From assembly GCA_002329075.1 (NCBI GenBank), contig DCXR01000054.1:1-31512 (forward strand): a stretch of DNA of 31,512 nucleotides, given 5' to 3'. Source of the DNA: Candidatus Neomicrothrix sp. UBA2131. Its GTDB lineage: Bacteria > Actinomycetota > Acidimicrobiia > Acidimicrobiales > MedAcidi-G1. Shown here in pieces: positions 7,766-15,336 of this stretch (position 1 is the first letter of the stretch; each line of letters opens with the position of its first letter). The translations under genes and the position numbers were made by a program. The notes beneath the pieces are model-generated. The model was not told where the DNA came from. It saw only the letters and a list, made by a program, of their open reading frames with translations, and ran no database searches.

Positions 7766-8989
7766 TCAGCCGATCACGATCGGCAGGATCCTCGGGCCGC
7801 GGACCTGGCCGCCGGCCCAGGTGACCGCGTCGGGGTCGCCCAGCGTGAACTCGGGGATGCGGGAGAACCAGGTCCTGAGCGAGACCTCCATCTCCATGCG
7901 TGCCAGGTTCGACCCGGCGCAGCGGTGGATGCCGGCTCCGAAGGCGATGTGGCGGTTGCGTTGCCGGTCGAGGATCAAGGTGTCGGGGTCGTCGAAGACC
8001 TCGGGGTCGTGGTTGGCGCCGGGGAAGTTCATGAGCACCTTGTCGCCCGGTTCCATGGTGATGCCTCCGTACTCGACGGTTTCGATGGCGTTGCGTGCCA
8101 TGGTGACCGGCGAGTAGAAGCGCAGCAGTTCCTCGATGGCGGTGTCCCAGAGGGCGTCGTCGGCGTCGGCCATGCGGCGACGGTCGTCGTCGTGGGTGGC
8201 GAAGTGCCACAGCGCCGAGCCGATCGACGACCACGTGGTGTCGATGCCGGCAACCAGTTGCAGGTTGCACATGCCGATGATGACCTCGTCTGGCAGCGCT
8301 CTGCCGTCGACCTCGGTCTGGCAGAGGGCGGTGATGAGGTCGTCCCTGGGGTTGGCCCTGCGGGCCGTGACCTCCTCGGCGAAGAAGTTCCGGATGAGGT
8401 CGGAGTTCTTCAGGCGCAGCTCAGGGTCGGTGAGGCCGAACTCGAGGACGCCGCGCACCCAGCCGATGAAGTCGTCGACCCGGGACTGGTCGACGCCGAG
8501 CTTGCTGGCGATCACCCGTGGCGGGATCTGCTGGGCATAGTCGACCGCACCGTCGCAACTGCCGGCATCGACGAAGCCGTCGATGAGGTCGTTGCAGAGC
8601 TGCTCGGAGTAGGAGCGCTCGGGGGCGATGGCCTTGGGCGTGAAGTGCGGCAGCAGGGCCTTGCGGGTCCAGCTCTGCTCGGGCGGGTCTGCGGTGATGG
8701 GCGCGGCGGCGTTGTAGCCCTGCCGGTTCTGGTCGCGAAACTCGTTGGGTGGGTCGATGACGATCGGACCGGGGTTGGCGCTCGAGAGCTCGGGCACCAT
8801 CTTGGCCATGGCCTGCACATCCTCGTAGCGGGTGGGCATCCAGGAGCCGCCGTAGCGTTCGGTGTGGGCGATCGGGCAGCGGTCGCGTAGTTCGGCCCAT
8901 GCCGGGACCGGGTCGCGGACGTAGTCGGGATCGAAGATGTCGTAGTCGGTGGCCAGGTCGTCGACCGGGCAGCGTTCGGTGTCGGTCAT
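7766..8989 (-). CDS. Cytochrome P450
   Basis: A soluble bacterial P450 monooxygenase of 407 residues. The I-helix oxygen-activation motif AGIDTT is at 247-252. The ExxR pair is Glu287/Arg290 (EELLR). The heme-binding loop FGAGIHRCAGSNLAR places the thiolate ligand at Cys357. The substrate is not evident; the general look is of the actinobacterial CYPs acting on terpenoids, fatty acids or steroids, which I cannot narrow down. It starts 4 bases after the stop of the ferredoxin gene and lies at the end of an aldehyde dehydrogenase-ferredoxin-P450 operon. The ferredoxin is the obvious electron donor, with a reductase supplied from elsewhere. An associated aldehyde dehydrogenase suggests the pathway passes through an alcohol and an aldehyde. 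Confidence 0.95.
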   Translation of the reverse strand: MTDTERCPVDDLATDYDIFDPDYVRDPVPAWAELRDRCPIAHTERYGGSWMPTRYEDVQAMAKMVPELSSANPGPIVIDPPNEFRDQNRQGYNAAAPITADPPEQSWTRKALLPHFTPKAIAPERSYSEQLCNDLIDGFVDAGSCDGAVDYAQQIPPRVIASKLGVDQSRVDDFIGWVRGVLEFGLTDPELRLKNSDLIRNFFAEEVTARRANPRDDLITALCQTEVDGRALPDEVIIGMCNLQLVAGIDTTWSSIGSALWHFATHDDDRRRMADADDALWDTAIEELLRFYSPVTMARNAIETVEYGGITMEPGDKVLMNFPGANHDPEVFDDPDTLILDRQRNRHIAFGAGIHRCAGSNLARMEMEVSLRTWFSRIPEFTLGDPDAVTWAGGQVRGPRILPIVIG

Positions 8990-8993
8990 GTCG

Positions 8994-9191
8994 TCAGCCC
9001 TCGACGATCTCGACGGCGTATTCGGGGCAGTTGTCGACCATCAGTTGGGCCCTTTCCTCGAGGCCGACCGGCACGATGCCGTCGTTCAACTCGAAGGCGT
9101 TGCCGAGGTCATCGACGTCGACGAGTTCGGGGGCAAGTGCGTAGCAGCGGCTGTGTCCCTCGCACTTGACCCGGTCGACCCGGATCTTCAT
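8994..9191 (-). CDS. Small P450-type ferredoxin
   Basis: A 65-residue ferredoxin of the kind that feeds electrons to actinobacterial P450s. Cluster ligands are CEGHSRC (a CX5C spacing, His at the fourth position) and a later NCPEYAVEI, three cysteines in all, which predicts a [3Fe-4S] cluster. The family motif CXXHXXC(X)nCP is matched. The ATG at 9191 is chosen because the family sequence begins there (MKIRVDRVKCEG) and an AAGGGGGAG ribosome binding site precedes it; the frame is open further upstream without meaningful similarity. It sits 22 bases after the aldehyde dehydrogenase gene and 4 bases before the P450 gene. Confidence 0.93.
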   Translation of the reverse strand: MKIRVDRVKCEGHSRCYALAPELVDVDDLGNAFELNDGIVPVGLEERAQLMVDNCPEYAVEIVEG

Positions 9192-9213
9192 GGTCTCCCC
9201 CTTGTCGTGGTGC

Positions 9214-10641
9214 TCAACCCAGCGGCAGGTTGATCTGCTTGGCCTCGAGGAACTCGGCCAGGCCGTAGCGGCCCAGTTCCCGGCCGTTGCCGGACTTCTT
9301 GTAGCCACCGAACGGGGCGTCGGTATTGAGGAACGACCCGTTCAAGTCGACCTCGCCGGTGCGCAGCCGCTTGGCGACGGCGAGCGCCCGGTCGTTGTCC
9401 GAACTCCACACCCCACCCGACAGGCCGTAGTCGGAGTCGTTGGCGATGCGGATCGCGTCGTCCTCGTCCTTGTAGCCGATGATCGAAAGGACCGGCCCGA
9501 AGATCTCCTCCTGGGCGATCGTCATCGAGTTGTCCACGTCTGCGAACACCGTGGGCTTGACGTAGTAGCCGGTCTCGAGGCCATCGGGCTTGCCGGTGCC
9601 GCCGGTGACGAGCGTGGCGCCCTCGTCGATGCCCTTCTGGATGTATCCCTGCACCCGGTCCCACTGGACCTGGGAGACGAGCGGGCCGAGCCTCGAGCCG
9701 GGGTCGTCGGCGGGACCGACGGTGTGTCCGGCAGCAGCAGCGGCAGCCAATTCGGCGACCTCGTCCATGCGGCCGGCAGGCACCAGCAGGCGGGTGAGTG
9801 CGCTGCACGTCTGGCCCGAGTTGAGGTATGCGGCGCCGACCGCCGAAGGTATGGCTGCGGCGAAGTCGGCATCGTCGAGCACGATGTTGGCGGACTTGCC
9901 GCCGAGTTCCTGGTGGACCTTGGTGACGTTGGCGGCCGCCACCTCGGCGACGCGCGTGCCGGCCCGGGTCGAGCCGGTGAACGACACCATGTCGACGTCG
10001 GGGTGGGCGGCGATGGCCTCGCCGACCACTGGACCGACACCGGAAACCAGGTTGAACACCCCGGCCGGGAAGCCCAGTTCATCGATGATGTCCGCCAGCA
10101 GGAAGGCGTTCAGGGGTGCCACCTCACTGGGCTTGAGGACCACGGTGCAGCCCACGGCCATCGCGGGGGCGACCTTCGCCATGATCTGGTGCAGCGGGTA
10201 GTTCCACGGGGTGATGCAGCCGACCACGCCGACGGGCTCACGGGTGACAAGAGAACGCCCGATCGTCTCCTCGAAGGCGAACTCCCGGGCCGTGGCGGGT
10301 ACGCCCGAGGTGGTGGCGGTCGGGATGCCGGCCTGGATCATCATGGAGAGGCCGGCCGGCATGCCGACCTCCCGGGAGACCAGGCTGCCGATCTCCTCGC
10401 TCCGTTCGGCAAGTTGGACACCCAGGGCCTCGATGTATCCGAGCCGCTCCTCGAGGGGGAGCGCCGACCATGACGGGAACGCAGCGCCGGCCGCAGCGAC
10501 CGCTGCGTCGACGTCGGCTGCGGTCCCCTCGGGGATCGAGCCGATGACCTCCTCATTCGACGGGTTGACGACGTCGATGCTGCCGCTGCCGGCCGAAGGC
10601 ACCCAGGTACCGCCGATGTAGATCTGTTCACGCTTGCTCAT
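9214..10641 (-). CDS. NAD(P)-dependent aldehyde dehydrogenase
   Basis: An aldehyde dehydrogenase of 475 residues oxidising an aldehyde to its acid. Landmarks are the oxyanion Asn in TPWNYPLHQ (147), the coenzyme-site VVLKPSEVAP, FTGSTRAG (221-228), general base Glu245 in HQELGGKS and nucleophile Cys279 in NSGQTCS. The C-terminal EEIFGPVLS segment is also typical. The physiological substrate is unknown. Two starts compete: ATG 10641 and GTG 10650. AAGGAA lies 4 bases before the GTG and 13 before the ATG, while GGGTG is nearer the ATG. I prefer the ATG because the protein length fits. It is the first gene of the operon that continues into ferredoxin and P450, so it probably handles the aldehyde formed downstream of the P450 reaction. 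Confidence 0.94.
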   Translation of the reverse strand: MSKREQIYIGGTWVPSAGSGSIDVVNPSNEEVIGSIPEGTAADVDAAVAAAGAAFPSWSALPLEERLGYIEALGVQLAERSEEIGSLVSREVGMPAGLSMMIQAGIPTATTSGVPATAREFAFEETIGRSLVTREPVGVVGCITPWNYPLHQIMAKVAPAMAVGCTVVLKPSEVAPLNAFLLADIIDELGFPAGVFNLVSGVGPVVGEAIAAHPDVDMVSFTGSTRAGTRVAEVAAANVTKVHQELGGKSANIVLDDADFAAAIPSAVGAAYLNSGQTCSALTRLLVPAGRMDEVAELAAAAAAGHTVGPADDPGSRLGPLVSQVQWDRVQGYIQKGIDEGATLVTGGTGKPDGLETGYYVKPTVFADVDNSMTIAQEEIFGPVLSIIGYKDEDDAIRIANDSDYGLSGGVWSSDNDRALAVAKRLRTGEVDLNGSFLNTDAPFGGYKKSGNGRELGRYGLAEFLEAKQINLPLG

Positions 10642-10738
10642 GTGGTTCACCCATTTCCTTGAAATAACTCGTGCTGTCGGTGTCGCTTGTCGAAATCATG
10701 CGCCATCGGCGGACGCCGTGCCAAGGGCGGGCCGGGGC

Positions 10739-10744
10739 TACGGT
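10739..10744 (+). promoter_or_regulatory. Candidate -10 element in the divergent promoter region
   Basis: TACGGT lies about 50 bases before the ATG at 10794, in the 152-base region between divergent genes. It would give a leader of about 40 bases containing the ribosome binding site CAGGGGG (10781-10787). Confidence 0.3.
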
Positions 10745-10793
10745 CGTGGGCCAGTTGCAGAAGCCAGCCGGGACTCTGAGCAGGGGGTACACG

Positions 10794-11768
10794 ATGCGCG
10801 TGATGTTGACGGGTGGAACGGGTTTCATCGGCGGCCATGCGCTCCGGGCGCTGGTCGACGCCGGCCATGAGCCGCGGGCGCTGGTTCGCAGCAGCGAGAA
10901 GCTGGACCAGATGCGTGCGGCCCAGGGGATCGACGCTGCGGTCGACCATGTGGTGGGCGACATGACCGATCCTGCCGCCGTCACCGAGGCCATGGAGGGC
11001 TGCGATGCCTGCATCCACACCGCGGCCTTCACCAGCCTCGACCCCGAGCAGATGCACCTGGCGCTCGAGGTCAACGCCCCCGGTGCCGTCAACGTGCTCG
11101 ATGCAGCGTCGGCGGAGGGTTGCGATCCGATCATCCACCTTTCGACCATGTCGGTGATCTTTCCGCCCACCGGAGACATGCTCTCGGGTCAGGATCCGGT
11201 GCAGGGAGGCGGCAACCCCTACAACGCCTCGAAGGCGATAGCCGAGGAGCACGCCCGGGGCATGCAGGAAGCCGGCGCTCCGGTGAACATCATCTATCCG
11301 GCCGGCGTCACCGGCCCGACCGACCTCGGGTTGAACGTGGTGGCAGCGAACCTGATCCCGACCCTGCAGAGCGAGATCATGATGAGTCTCGCCAGCGGCG
11401 GTTGGCTGCTGGCCGACGTACGCGACCTGGCGAAGGCCCTGGTCGGGCTGCTCCAGTCCGGTCGTGGGCCACAGCGCTACGTCTCCGGTGGCACATACAT
11501 GGCCTGGGACGAGTTCCATGCCGTGATCAGCGAGGTGACCGGCCGTGACAGGGCCCTGGTCCCGACACCGCGCGAGGCGCTCGAGCAGATGGTCGACGCC
11601 GAGGCAGTCGAGATCATGCTGGGCATCGTCCCCGGTGACGACGCCGGCCTGCTGGCCGACAGCGGCCTGGGCGCATGGCGTCCGGTCGAGGAGACCCTCC
11701 TGGACACAATCGCCTGGCTGGTAGCCGGCGGACTGCTCGAGGCGGAGTGGGCGCCCGACTGCGCCTGA
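10794..11768 (+). CDS. NAD-dependent epimerase/dehydratase family protein (extended SDR)
   Basis: A 324-residue extended short-chain dehydrogenase/reductase. It opens with the dinucleotide-binding TGGTGFIGG, and the catalytic YxxxK is seen in NPYNASKAIAEEH. The layout resembles dihydroflavonol-reductase-like and 3-beta-hydroxysteroid-dehydrogenase-like proteins that reduce or oxidise small alcohols and ketones, but the substrate cannot be assigned. The start ATG 10794 has a good ribosome binding site (CAGGGGG, 6-base spacer), and the Rossmann motif follows directly. The reading frame is open upstream to 10671 without similarity. It diverges from the aldehyde dehydrogenase operon and may share its regulatory region, so a role in the same oxidation pathway is possible but unproven. 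Confidence 0.87.
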   Translation: MRVMLTGGTGFIGGHALRALVDAGHEPRALVRSSEKLDQMRAAQGIDAAVDHVVGDMTDPAAVTEAMEGCDACIHTAAFTSLDPEQMHLALEVNAPGAVNVLDAASAEGCDPIIHLSTMSVIFPPTGDMLSGQDPVQGGGNPYNASKAIAEEHARGMQEAGAPVNIIYPAGVTGPTDLGLNVVAANLIPTLQSEIMMSLASGGWLLADVRDLAKALVGLLQSGRGPQRYVSGGTYMAWDEFHAVISEVTGRDRALVPTPREALEQMVDAEAVEIMLGIVPGDDAGLLADSGLGAWRPVEETLLDTIAWLVAGGLLEAEWAPDCA

Positions 11769-11783
11769 GTCTGTTCCCGAGGC

Positions 11784-13493
11784 CTAGTCCCCGAGGATCG
11801 TCACGGTGCCGGTGTCGCCGTTGACCCTGACCTGCGCACCGTCGGGGATGCGGGTTGTGGCACCGGTAGCCGACACCACGCACGGGATGCCGAGTTCACG
11901 GCACACGATGACGGCGTGGCTCATGGTGCCGCCCACGTCGACCACCACACCGGCGGCCGGCACGAACAGCGGTGTCCATGAAGGGTCCGTGATGGGTGCG
12001 ATGAGGATGTCCCCCGGTTCGAGGCCTGACGGGTCCGACGGGTCGGTGACGACCCGGGCGCGACCGGTGGTGGTGCCTGCGCTTCCTCCCATGCCCTGCA
12101 CGATCCTGCGTGTCGGGATCGGGGCCTCGTCGCCCTGCCAGGCATCTGCTTCGGGGACCTCGCCGGCGAACCAGTAGGGCGGGGACAGGTCGAACAGCGA
12201 CAGGTAGGTGGCCTCGCGGTCGGTGGCCCCGTCGGCCATGTCGCCGGCCATCGCCGATTCGAGTTCGGCGTCGCGCAGCATGAACACGTGTCGGGCCTCG
12301 ACAAGCCGGCCATCGGCGGCGAGGCGGTTCCCGAACTCGAGTGCCGCCAGGCGGGCCTCGTGTATGACCTTGACGATCGTGGCCTTGGCGAGTTCGCGTG
12401 CGGGGATGAACACCGAACTCGCCGTGTTGGCGATTTCGAGGGTGCCGGCCTGGGCCTCGTCGCCGGCGACCATGTCCCGGAGCACGCGCAGGGCCTCGGC
12501 TGCCTGGGCCCCTGCTGCTTCGTGGCGGGCACGCGGGTCTGCGTCGTCGTCGGAGAGGCGCATGCGGTCGATCAGCGTGAGCACCAGTTCGGGGTGGATT
12601 CCCCAGGCGGGCGACCGCAACTCCCACTCGTTGGGGCCGCGGCTGCCGTGTTCGGCGAGCAGGGCGTCGAGGCCGGTGAGGAATTCGGTGGCGGGTCCGT
12701 CGAGTCCGGTCAGGCGCTCCGGGAGTCCGTCGAGTCCGGCGTCGAAGGCGGAGGTCAGCTCGGCCGAGCCGGCGACCAGGCGGCTGAGGTCCCACATGGC
12801 GAAGCTGGGCGCGACCGACGCCACGCCACCGAGGCCGCCGGCGATTCGCAGGTCGAGTCCGGGCCTGCGCAGGCCGAGGGCCATGGCGGTGATGGCGCCC
12901 ATCGTGACCGAGGCGGCGGCGCTGACCTCGCCGTGCGTGGCGAACACCCGGGCGAACACCGGCATCATCTCGCGCATGCGGGCGACCAACCCTGCCTCGG
13001 ATGCATTGCCGAGGTCGGGACGTGCGGCGACGAGTGCTTCGACCTCGACGACGTGTTCGTCGAGTCGGGGGAACTCCGTGGCGGTCATCCAGGAGAACAT
13101 GAGGCCGTCGACCCTGGCGACGATCTCGGGGTCGTCGTCGTTGGGGCGTGGGACGTAGGCGGGCAGGCTCGACTGGGAGCCGAAGAAGCCCATGTCGACC
13201 AGTTCGGGTGTCATACCCGAGGAGCGGGCGCCCATGAGGCGGGCGATGCTCAGGTTGAGGTACATGTAGCCGCCGAAGATCTCGAACATGACCTTGTGGC
13301 CGTCGTCGATCTCTTCGAGGTCGATGGTGAAGCGGGACATGAAATCGCGCATGCCCACGTCGCCGGCGCCGTGCCAGGTGTGGTCGGCGGTCAGCGGTGA
13401 CACCGGGTCGGGGAAGACCTCGCCGACGTTGCCGCGCGTGTAGATCGGGAAGGACGGCGATGGCTCGTCGTCCATGAACCAGCCAACGGTCAT
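11784..13493 (-). CDS. Phosphohistidine swivel-domain protein resembling rifampin phosphotransferase without ATP-grasp domain
   Basis: A 569-residue protein of the PEP-utilising enzyme group. The C-terminal 80 residues form the mobile phosphohistidine domain: GDILIAPITDPSWTPLF, then GGTMSHAVIVCRELGIPCVV with the phospho-acceptor His at about 526. The first 450 residues, starting with a NVGEVFPDPVSPLT segment, resemble the central substrate-binding domain of rifampin phosphotransferases. The N-terminal ATP-grasp domain that phosphorylates the histidine in that family is absent, and no separate one is encoded nearby. ATG 13493 has AGGGG 7 bases upstream; a later in-frame ATG at 13475 is possible. 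A TAGGGT hexamer lies at 13523-13528 on the minus strand. Activity and substrate are unknown. It may need a partner kinase in trans or be a binding protein. Confidence 0.8.
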   Translation of the reverse strand: MTVGWFMDDEPSPSFPIYTRGNVGEVFPDPVSPLTADHTWHGAGDVGMRDFMSRFTIDLEEIDDGHKVMFEIFGGYMYLNLSIARLMGARSSGMTPELVDMGFFGSQSSLPAYVPRPNDDDPEIVARVDGLMFSWMTATEFPRLDEHVVEVEALVAARPDLGNASEAGLVARMREMMPVFARVFATHGEVSAAASVTMGAITAMALGLRRPGLDLRIAGGLGGVASVAPSFAMWDLSRLVAGSAELTSAFDAGLDGLPERLTGLDGPATEFLTGLDALLAEHGSRGPNEWELRSPAWGIHPELVLTLIDRMRLSDDDADPRARHEAAGAQAAEALRVLRDMVAGDEAQAGTLEIANTASSVFIPARELAKATIVKVIHEARLAALEFGNRLAADGRLVEARHVFMLRDAELESAMAGDMADGATDREATYLSLFDLSPPYWFAGEVPEADAWQGDEAPIPTRRIVQGMGGSAGTTTGRARVVTDPSDPSGLEPGDILIAPITDPSWTPLFVPAAGVVVDVGGTMSHAVIVCRELGIPCVVSATGATTRIPDGAQVRVNGDTGTVTILGD

Positions 13494-13522
13494 GACGTAT
13501 CCCCTGCTCGCGAGTGGTGCCG

Positions 13523-13528
13523 ACCCTA
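13523..13528 (-). promoter_or_regulatory. Candidate -10 element for the swivel-domain gene
   Basis: TAGGGT on the minus strand is about 29 bases before the ATG at 13493, leaving room for a leader of about 22 bases that includes the AGGGG ribosome binding site. Confidence 0.35.
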
Positions 13529-13567
13529 GGGCAGACCTGACGTCCTGTCAGAAGCGGCGGCGCGGTC

Positions 13568-14386
13568 TCAGGTCAGCATCGAATTGTGGAAGGCGTCGAT
13601 GCGGGCGTCGTCGATGCCGAGGCCGTCACGTCGGAACGCCTCCCAGGTGCCCCAGTCGTCAACGACGGTTGTGAAGGAGGCGGTGAGGTAGTCGGCGTGA
13701 CACCACATCATCGCCCGGGTGTTGACGAGTTGTTCGTCGGGGACGTCGTCCGATTCGACGCCGAGGCGGTCGGCGATCACCTGACGGTGCCGGTCCTCGC
13801 GTTTCTGGAGCCAGGGGCGGCGGATGTCGTTGCTGAGGAGGTAGTCGGCGATCGCCAGGTCTTCGGCCACGCCCAGGAGTCGCAGGAGGATGCCGCCCAC
13901 GAAGCCGGTCCGGTCCTTGCCGGCGGTGCAGTTGAACAGCAGTGGGTGCCGGTCGGGGTCCGTCGCCAGGTCGAAGACCTCGCGGTACCGGTCGAGGCGG
14001 GTGCGCACGCTGTTGCGGAAGTAGTCGGCGATGAGGGTCGGTCCGGGAATCGCCTCCGGGTCGAATTCCATGAGGTTGGCGAGCACGGCGAACTCGTTGT
14101 CGTCAGCCGAAACCGAGATGTGCACGACCTCTGTGCCGTCCAGGTCCGGGTGCGGTCGCTGTTCGGCCTCGTCGGGGCGGCGCAGGTCGACGATCGTGCG
14201 CAGGCCCAGGCCCTCGACCGTGGCGAGCGACGGGCCGTCGAGGTCGCAGAGGTAGCCGCTGCGAAACAGTCGTCCGGTACGCACCGTTCGCCCGTCGGAG
14301 GTCGGCAGCCCTCCGAGGTCCCGCAGGTTCGCCTCGGCCATGAGCACGCGGTGGTCCGGCAGGACTGGAAGAGGGGGTGTGCCCAT
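13568..14386 (-). CDS. Tyrosine-protein phosphatase-like protein (Y_phosphatase3 type)
   Basis: A 272-residue protein resembling the tyrosine/dual-specificity phosphatases of actinobacteria related to MptpB. It starts with NLRDLGGLPTSDGRTVRTGRLFRSGYL, a hallmark of the group (split here: NLRDLGG near 20-26, GRLFRSG near 38-44). The P-loop reads NCTAGKDRTG, with nucleophile Cys153 and Arg159 of the CX5R motif. The residue before the cysteine, nearly always His, is Asn152 (codon at 13931-13933). The target is unknown. I choose ATG 14386 because TATGTT ends 7 bases before it; the ATG at 14398 would overlap that element. The gene follows the tRNA cluster on the same strand but is separated from it by a strong hairpin. 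Confidence 0.85.
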   Translation of the reverse strand: MGTPPLPVLPDHRVLMAEANLRDLGGLPTSDGRTVRTGRLFRSGYLCDLDGPSLATVEGLGLRTIVDLRRPDEAEQRPHPDLDGTEVVHISVSADDNEFAVLANLMEFDPEAIPGPTLIADYFRNSVRTRLDRYREVFDLATDPDRHPLLFNCTAGKDRTGFVGGILLRLLGVAEDLAIADYLLSNDIRRPWLQKREDRHRQVIADRLGVESDDVPDEQLVNTRAMMWCHADYLTASFTTVVDDWGTWEAFRRDGLGIDDARIDAFHNSMLT

Positions 14387-14393
14387 GACGGCG

Positions 14394-14399
14394 AACATA
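14394..14399 (-). promoter_or_regulatory. Putative -10 element of the phosphatase gene (leaderless)
   Basis: TATGTT on the minus strand ends 7 bases before ATG 14386. It includes the alternative upstream ATG (14396-14398), which would therefore not be transcribed. Confidence 0.45.
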
Positions 14400-14420
14400 G
14401 TGGTCGGGTCGGAACGCGAC

Positions 14421-14445
14421 GGAGCCCGCCCCTGGGGCGGGCTCC
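14421..14445 (-). terminator. Strong hairpin after the tRNA cluster
   Basis: GGAGCCCGCCCC, one T, then its exact complement form a 12-bp GC-rich stem (in practice 11 bp with a 3-base loop). It begins 9 bases after the 3' end of tRNA-Phe and separates the tRNAs from the phosphatase promoter. There is no T-tract, as is common for GC-rich actinobacterial terminators. Confidence 0.65.
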
Positions 14446-14453
14446 TGTCTCGG

Positions 14454-14526
14454 TGGTCGGGCCCGGCGTCGATCCGGGGACCTTCCGCTTTTCAGGCGGA
14501 CGCTCTGCCAACTGAGCTACCCGACC
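14454..14526 (-). tRNA. tRNA-Phe (GAA)
   Basis: A full cloverleaf is visible: acceptor GGTCGGG/CCCGACC with discriminator A, D-arm GCTC/GAGC, and anticodon stem TCCGC/GCGGA with loop CTGAAAA (anticodon GAA). The T-stem is CCCGG/CCGGG. The 3' CCA is not encoded (ACCG follows). The T-loop reads ATCGACG, so the normally invariant T54 is A. It is the last of three tRNAs on the minus strand. Confidence 0.93.
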
Positions 14527-14557
14527 GTGCGACTCCCGCCCGGTGGACGGGGGACGG

Positions 14558-14635
14558 TGGCGGTCCTGACGGGATTTGAACCCGCGACCTCTGGCTTGAC
14601 AGGCCAGCGTGCACTCCAAACTGCACCACAGGACC
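14558..14635 (-). tRNA. tRNA-Asp (GTC)
   Basis: Cloverleaf with acceptor GGTCCTG/CAGGACC, discriminator G, and D-arm GTGC/GCAC with a 10-base loop. The anticodon stem is CTGGC/GCCAG with loop CTGTCAA (anticodon GTC), and the T-arm GCGGG/CCCGT has loop TTCAAAT. CCA follows the discriminator in the DNA and is included in the span. It lies between tRNA-Glu and tRNA-Phe. Confidence 0.95.
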
Positions 14636-14682
14636 CCGAGCGAGCCACCGGAATCTCCCGAAGGCATCCGGTCGCACGTTCC

Positions 14683-14758
14683 TGGTACCCCCAACGGGAT
14701 TCGAACCCGTGTTACCGGCGTGAAAGGCCGGCGTCCTAGGCCGCTGGACGATGGGGGC
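14683..14758 (-). tRNA. tRNA-Glu (TTC)
   Basis: Cloverleaf with acceptor GCCCCCA/TGGGGGT (a G-U first pair, usual for this tRNA), D-arm GTCC/GGAC, anticodon stem CCGGC/GCCGG with loop CTTTCAC (anticodon TTC), and T-arm ACGGG/CCCGT with loop TTCGAAT. CCA is encoded and included. It is the first of the three tRNAs; a TATCGT hexamer 23 bases upstream may be its -10 element. Confidence 0.96.
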
Positions 14759-14781
14759 TCGGACCTCGTGAGGGCGGCGCC

Positions 14782-14787
14782 ACGATA
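14782..14787 (-). promoter_or_regulatory. Candidate -10 element of the tRNA-Glu-Asp-Phe cluster
   Basis: TATCGT on the minus strand lies 23 bases before the tRNA-Glu 5' end, in the 83-base gap after the DUF2017 gene. No good -35 element is seen. Confidence 0.35.
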
Positions 14788-14841
14788 GCAAACGGCCACC
14801 GGAAACAGACCGGAGTCGTGCCCGGCATCGGGTTCGGGACC

Positions 14842-15315
14842 TCAGGGGAGAAATCCCAGCGATGCCTCGACCGCCTCCTCGAGGAGCATGCCCAGCCAGA
14901 GCAGGAGCGATCGTTCAGCCCCGTCGGGGGCCTCGGGGTCGAACTCGTCGGCCTCGGAGATGTCGAGGCGGGTGCCGAGGATGAGGCGCAGCGAGTTGAG
15001 GACGACCATCCACTGTTCAAGTTCGTCGGGCTCGAGGGTGTCGTTTCCGACGGTGGCCGTCACCACGTCGGCGGCCTCGAGACGGGATCTCAACAGGTCG
15101 TCGTGGACCAGGTCGGCGTAGTCGGCGTTTCGTACCGGGTCGTCCGGGTAGGCGGTGGGATAAAGGCGTCGCTGGTCAGGGCCCGGACCCTCGGTGAGGA
15201 GCGAATGGAACTGTCCGGCCAGGTTCGACACGAGGTCGCGCTCCTCGTCGCCGAGGCGGACCTCGACGAGGTCTCCTGATCGGGTGAAGGCGACCGGGCG
15301 TCGGCGGCGCACCAT
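14842..15315 (-). CDS. DUF2017 family protein
   Basis: A 157-residue acidic, mostly helical protein of unknown function matching the actinobacterial DUF2017 family, whose genes commonly sit beside clpS, as here (21 bases after the clpS stop). Visible landmarks are a basic N terminus (VRRRRPVAF) and the C-terminal LLLWLGMLLEEAVEASL helix. There is no signal peptide and no obvious catalytic motif. ATG 15315 has AGGAGG 9 bases upstream. The conserved neighbourhood suggests a role tied to ClpS-directed protein breakdown, but this is inference from context only. Confidence 0.85.
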   Translation of the reverse strand: MVRRRRPVAFTRSGDLVEVRLGDEERDLVSNLAGQFHSLLTEGPGPDQRRLYPTAYPDDPVRNADYADLVHDDLLRSRLEAADVVTATVGNDTLEPDELEQWMVVLNSLRLILGTRLDISEADEFDPEAPDGAERSLLLWLGMLLEEAVEASLGFLP

Positions 15316-15336
15316 CAGGCCTGTCCTCCTGTTCCT

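Noticed and set aside
9166..10473. Long plus-strand reading frame (435 codons) opposite the aldehyde dehydrogenase gene
   Set aside because: It is antisense to a gene with clear family motifs, has low-complexity composition and no recognisable domain; long antisense frames are expected in such GC-rich DNA.
14454..14758. tRNA cluster as an integration site for a mobile element
   Set aside because: No integrase, no direct repeat of a tRNA 3' end, and both sides hold ordinary housekeeping-type genes.
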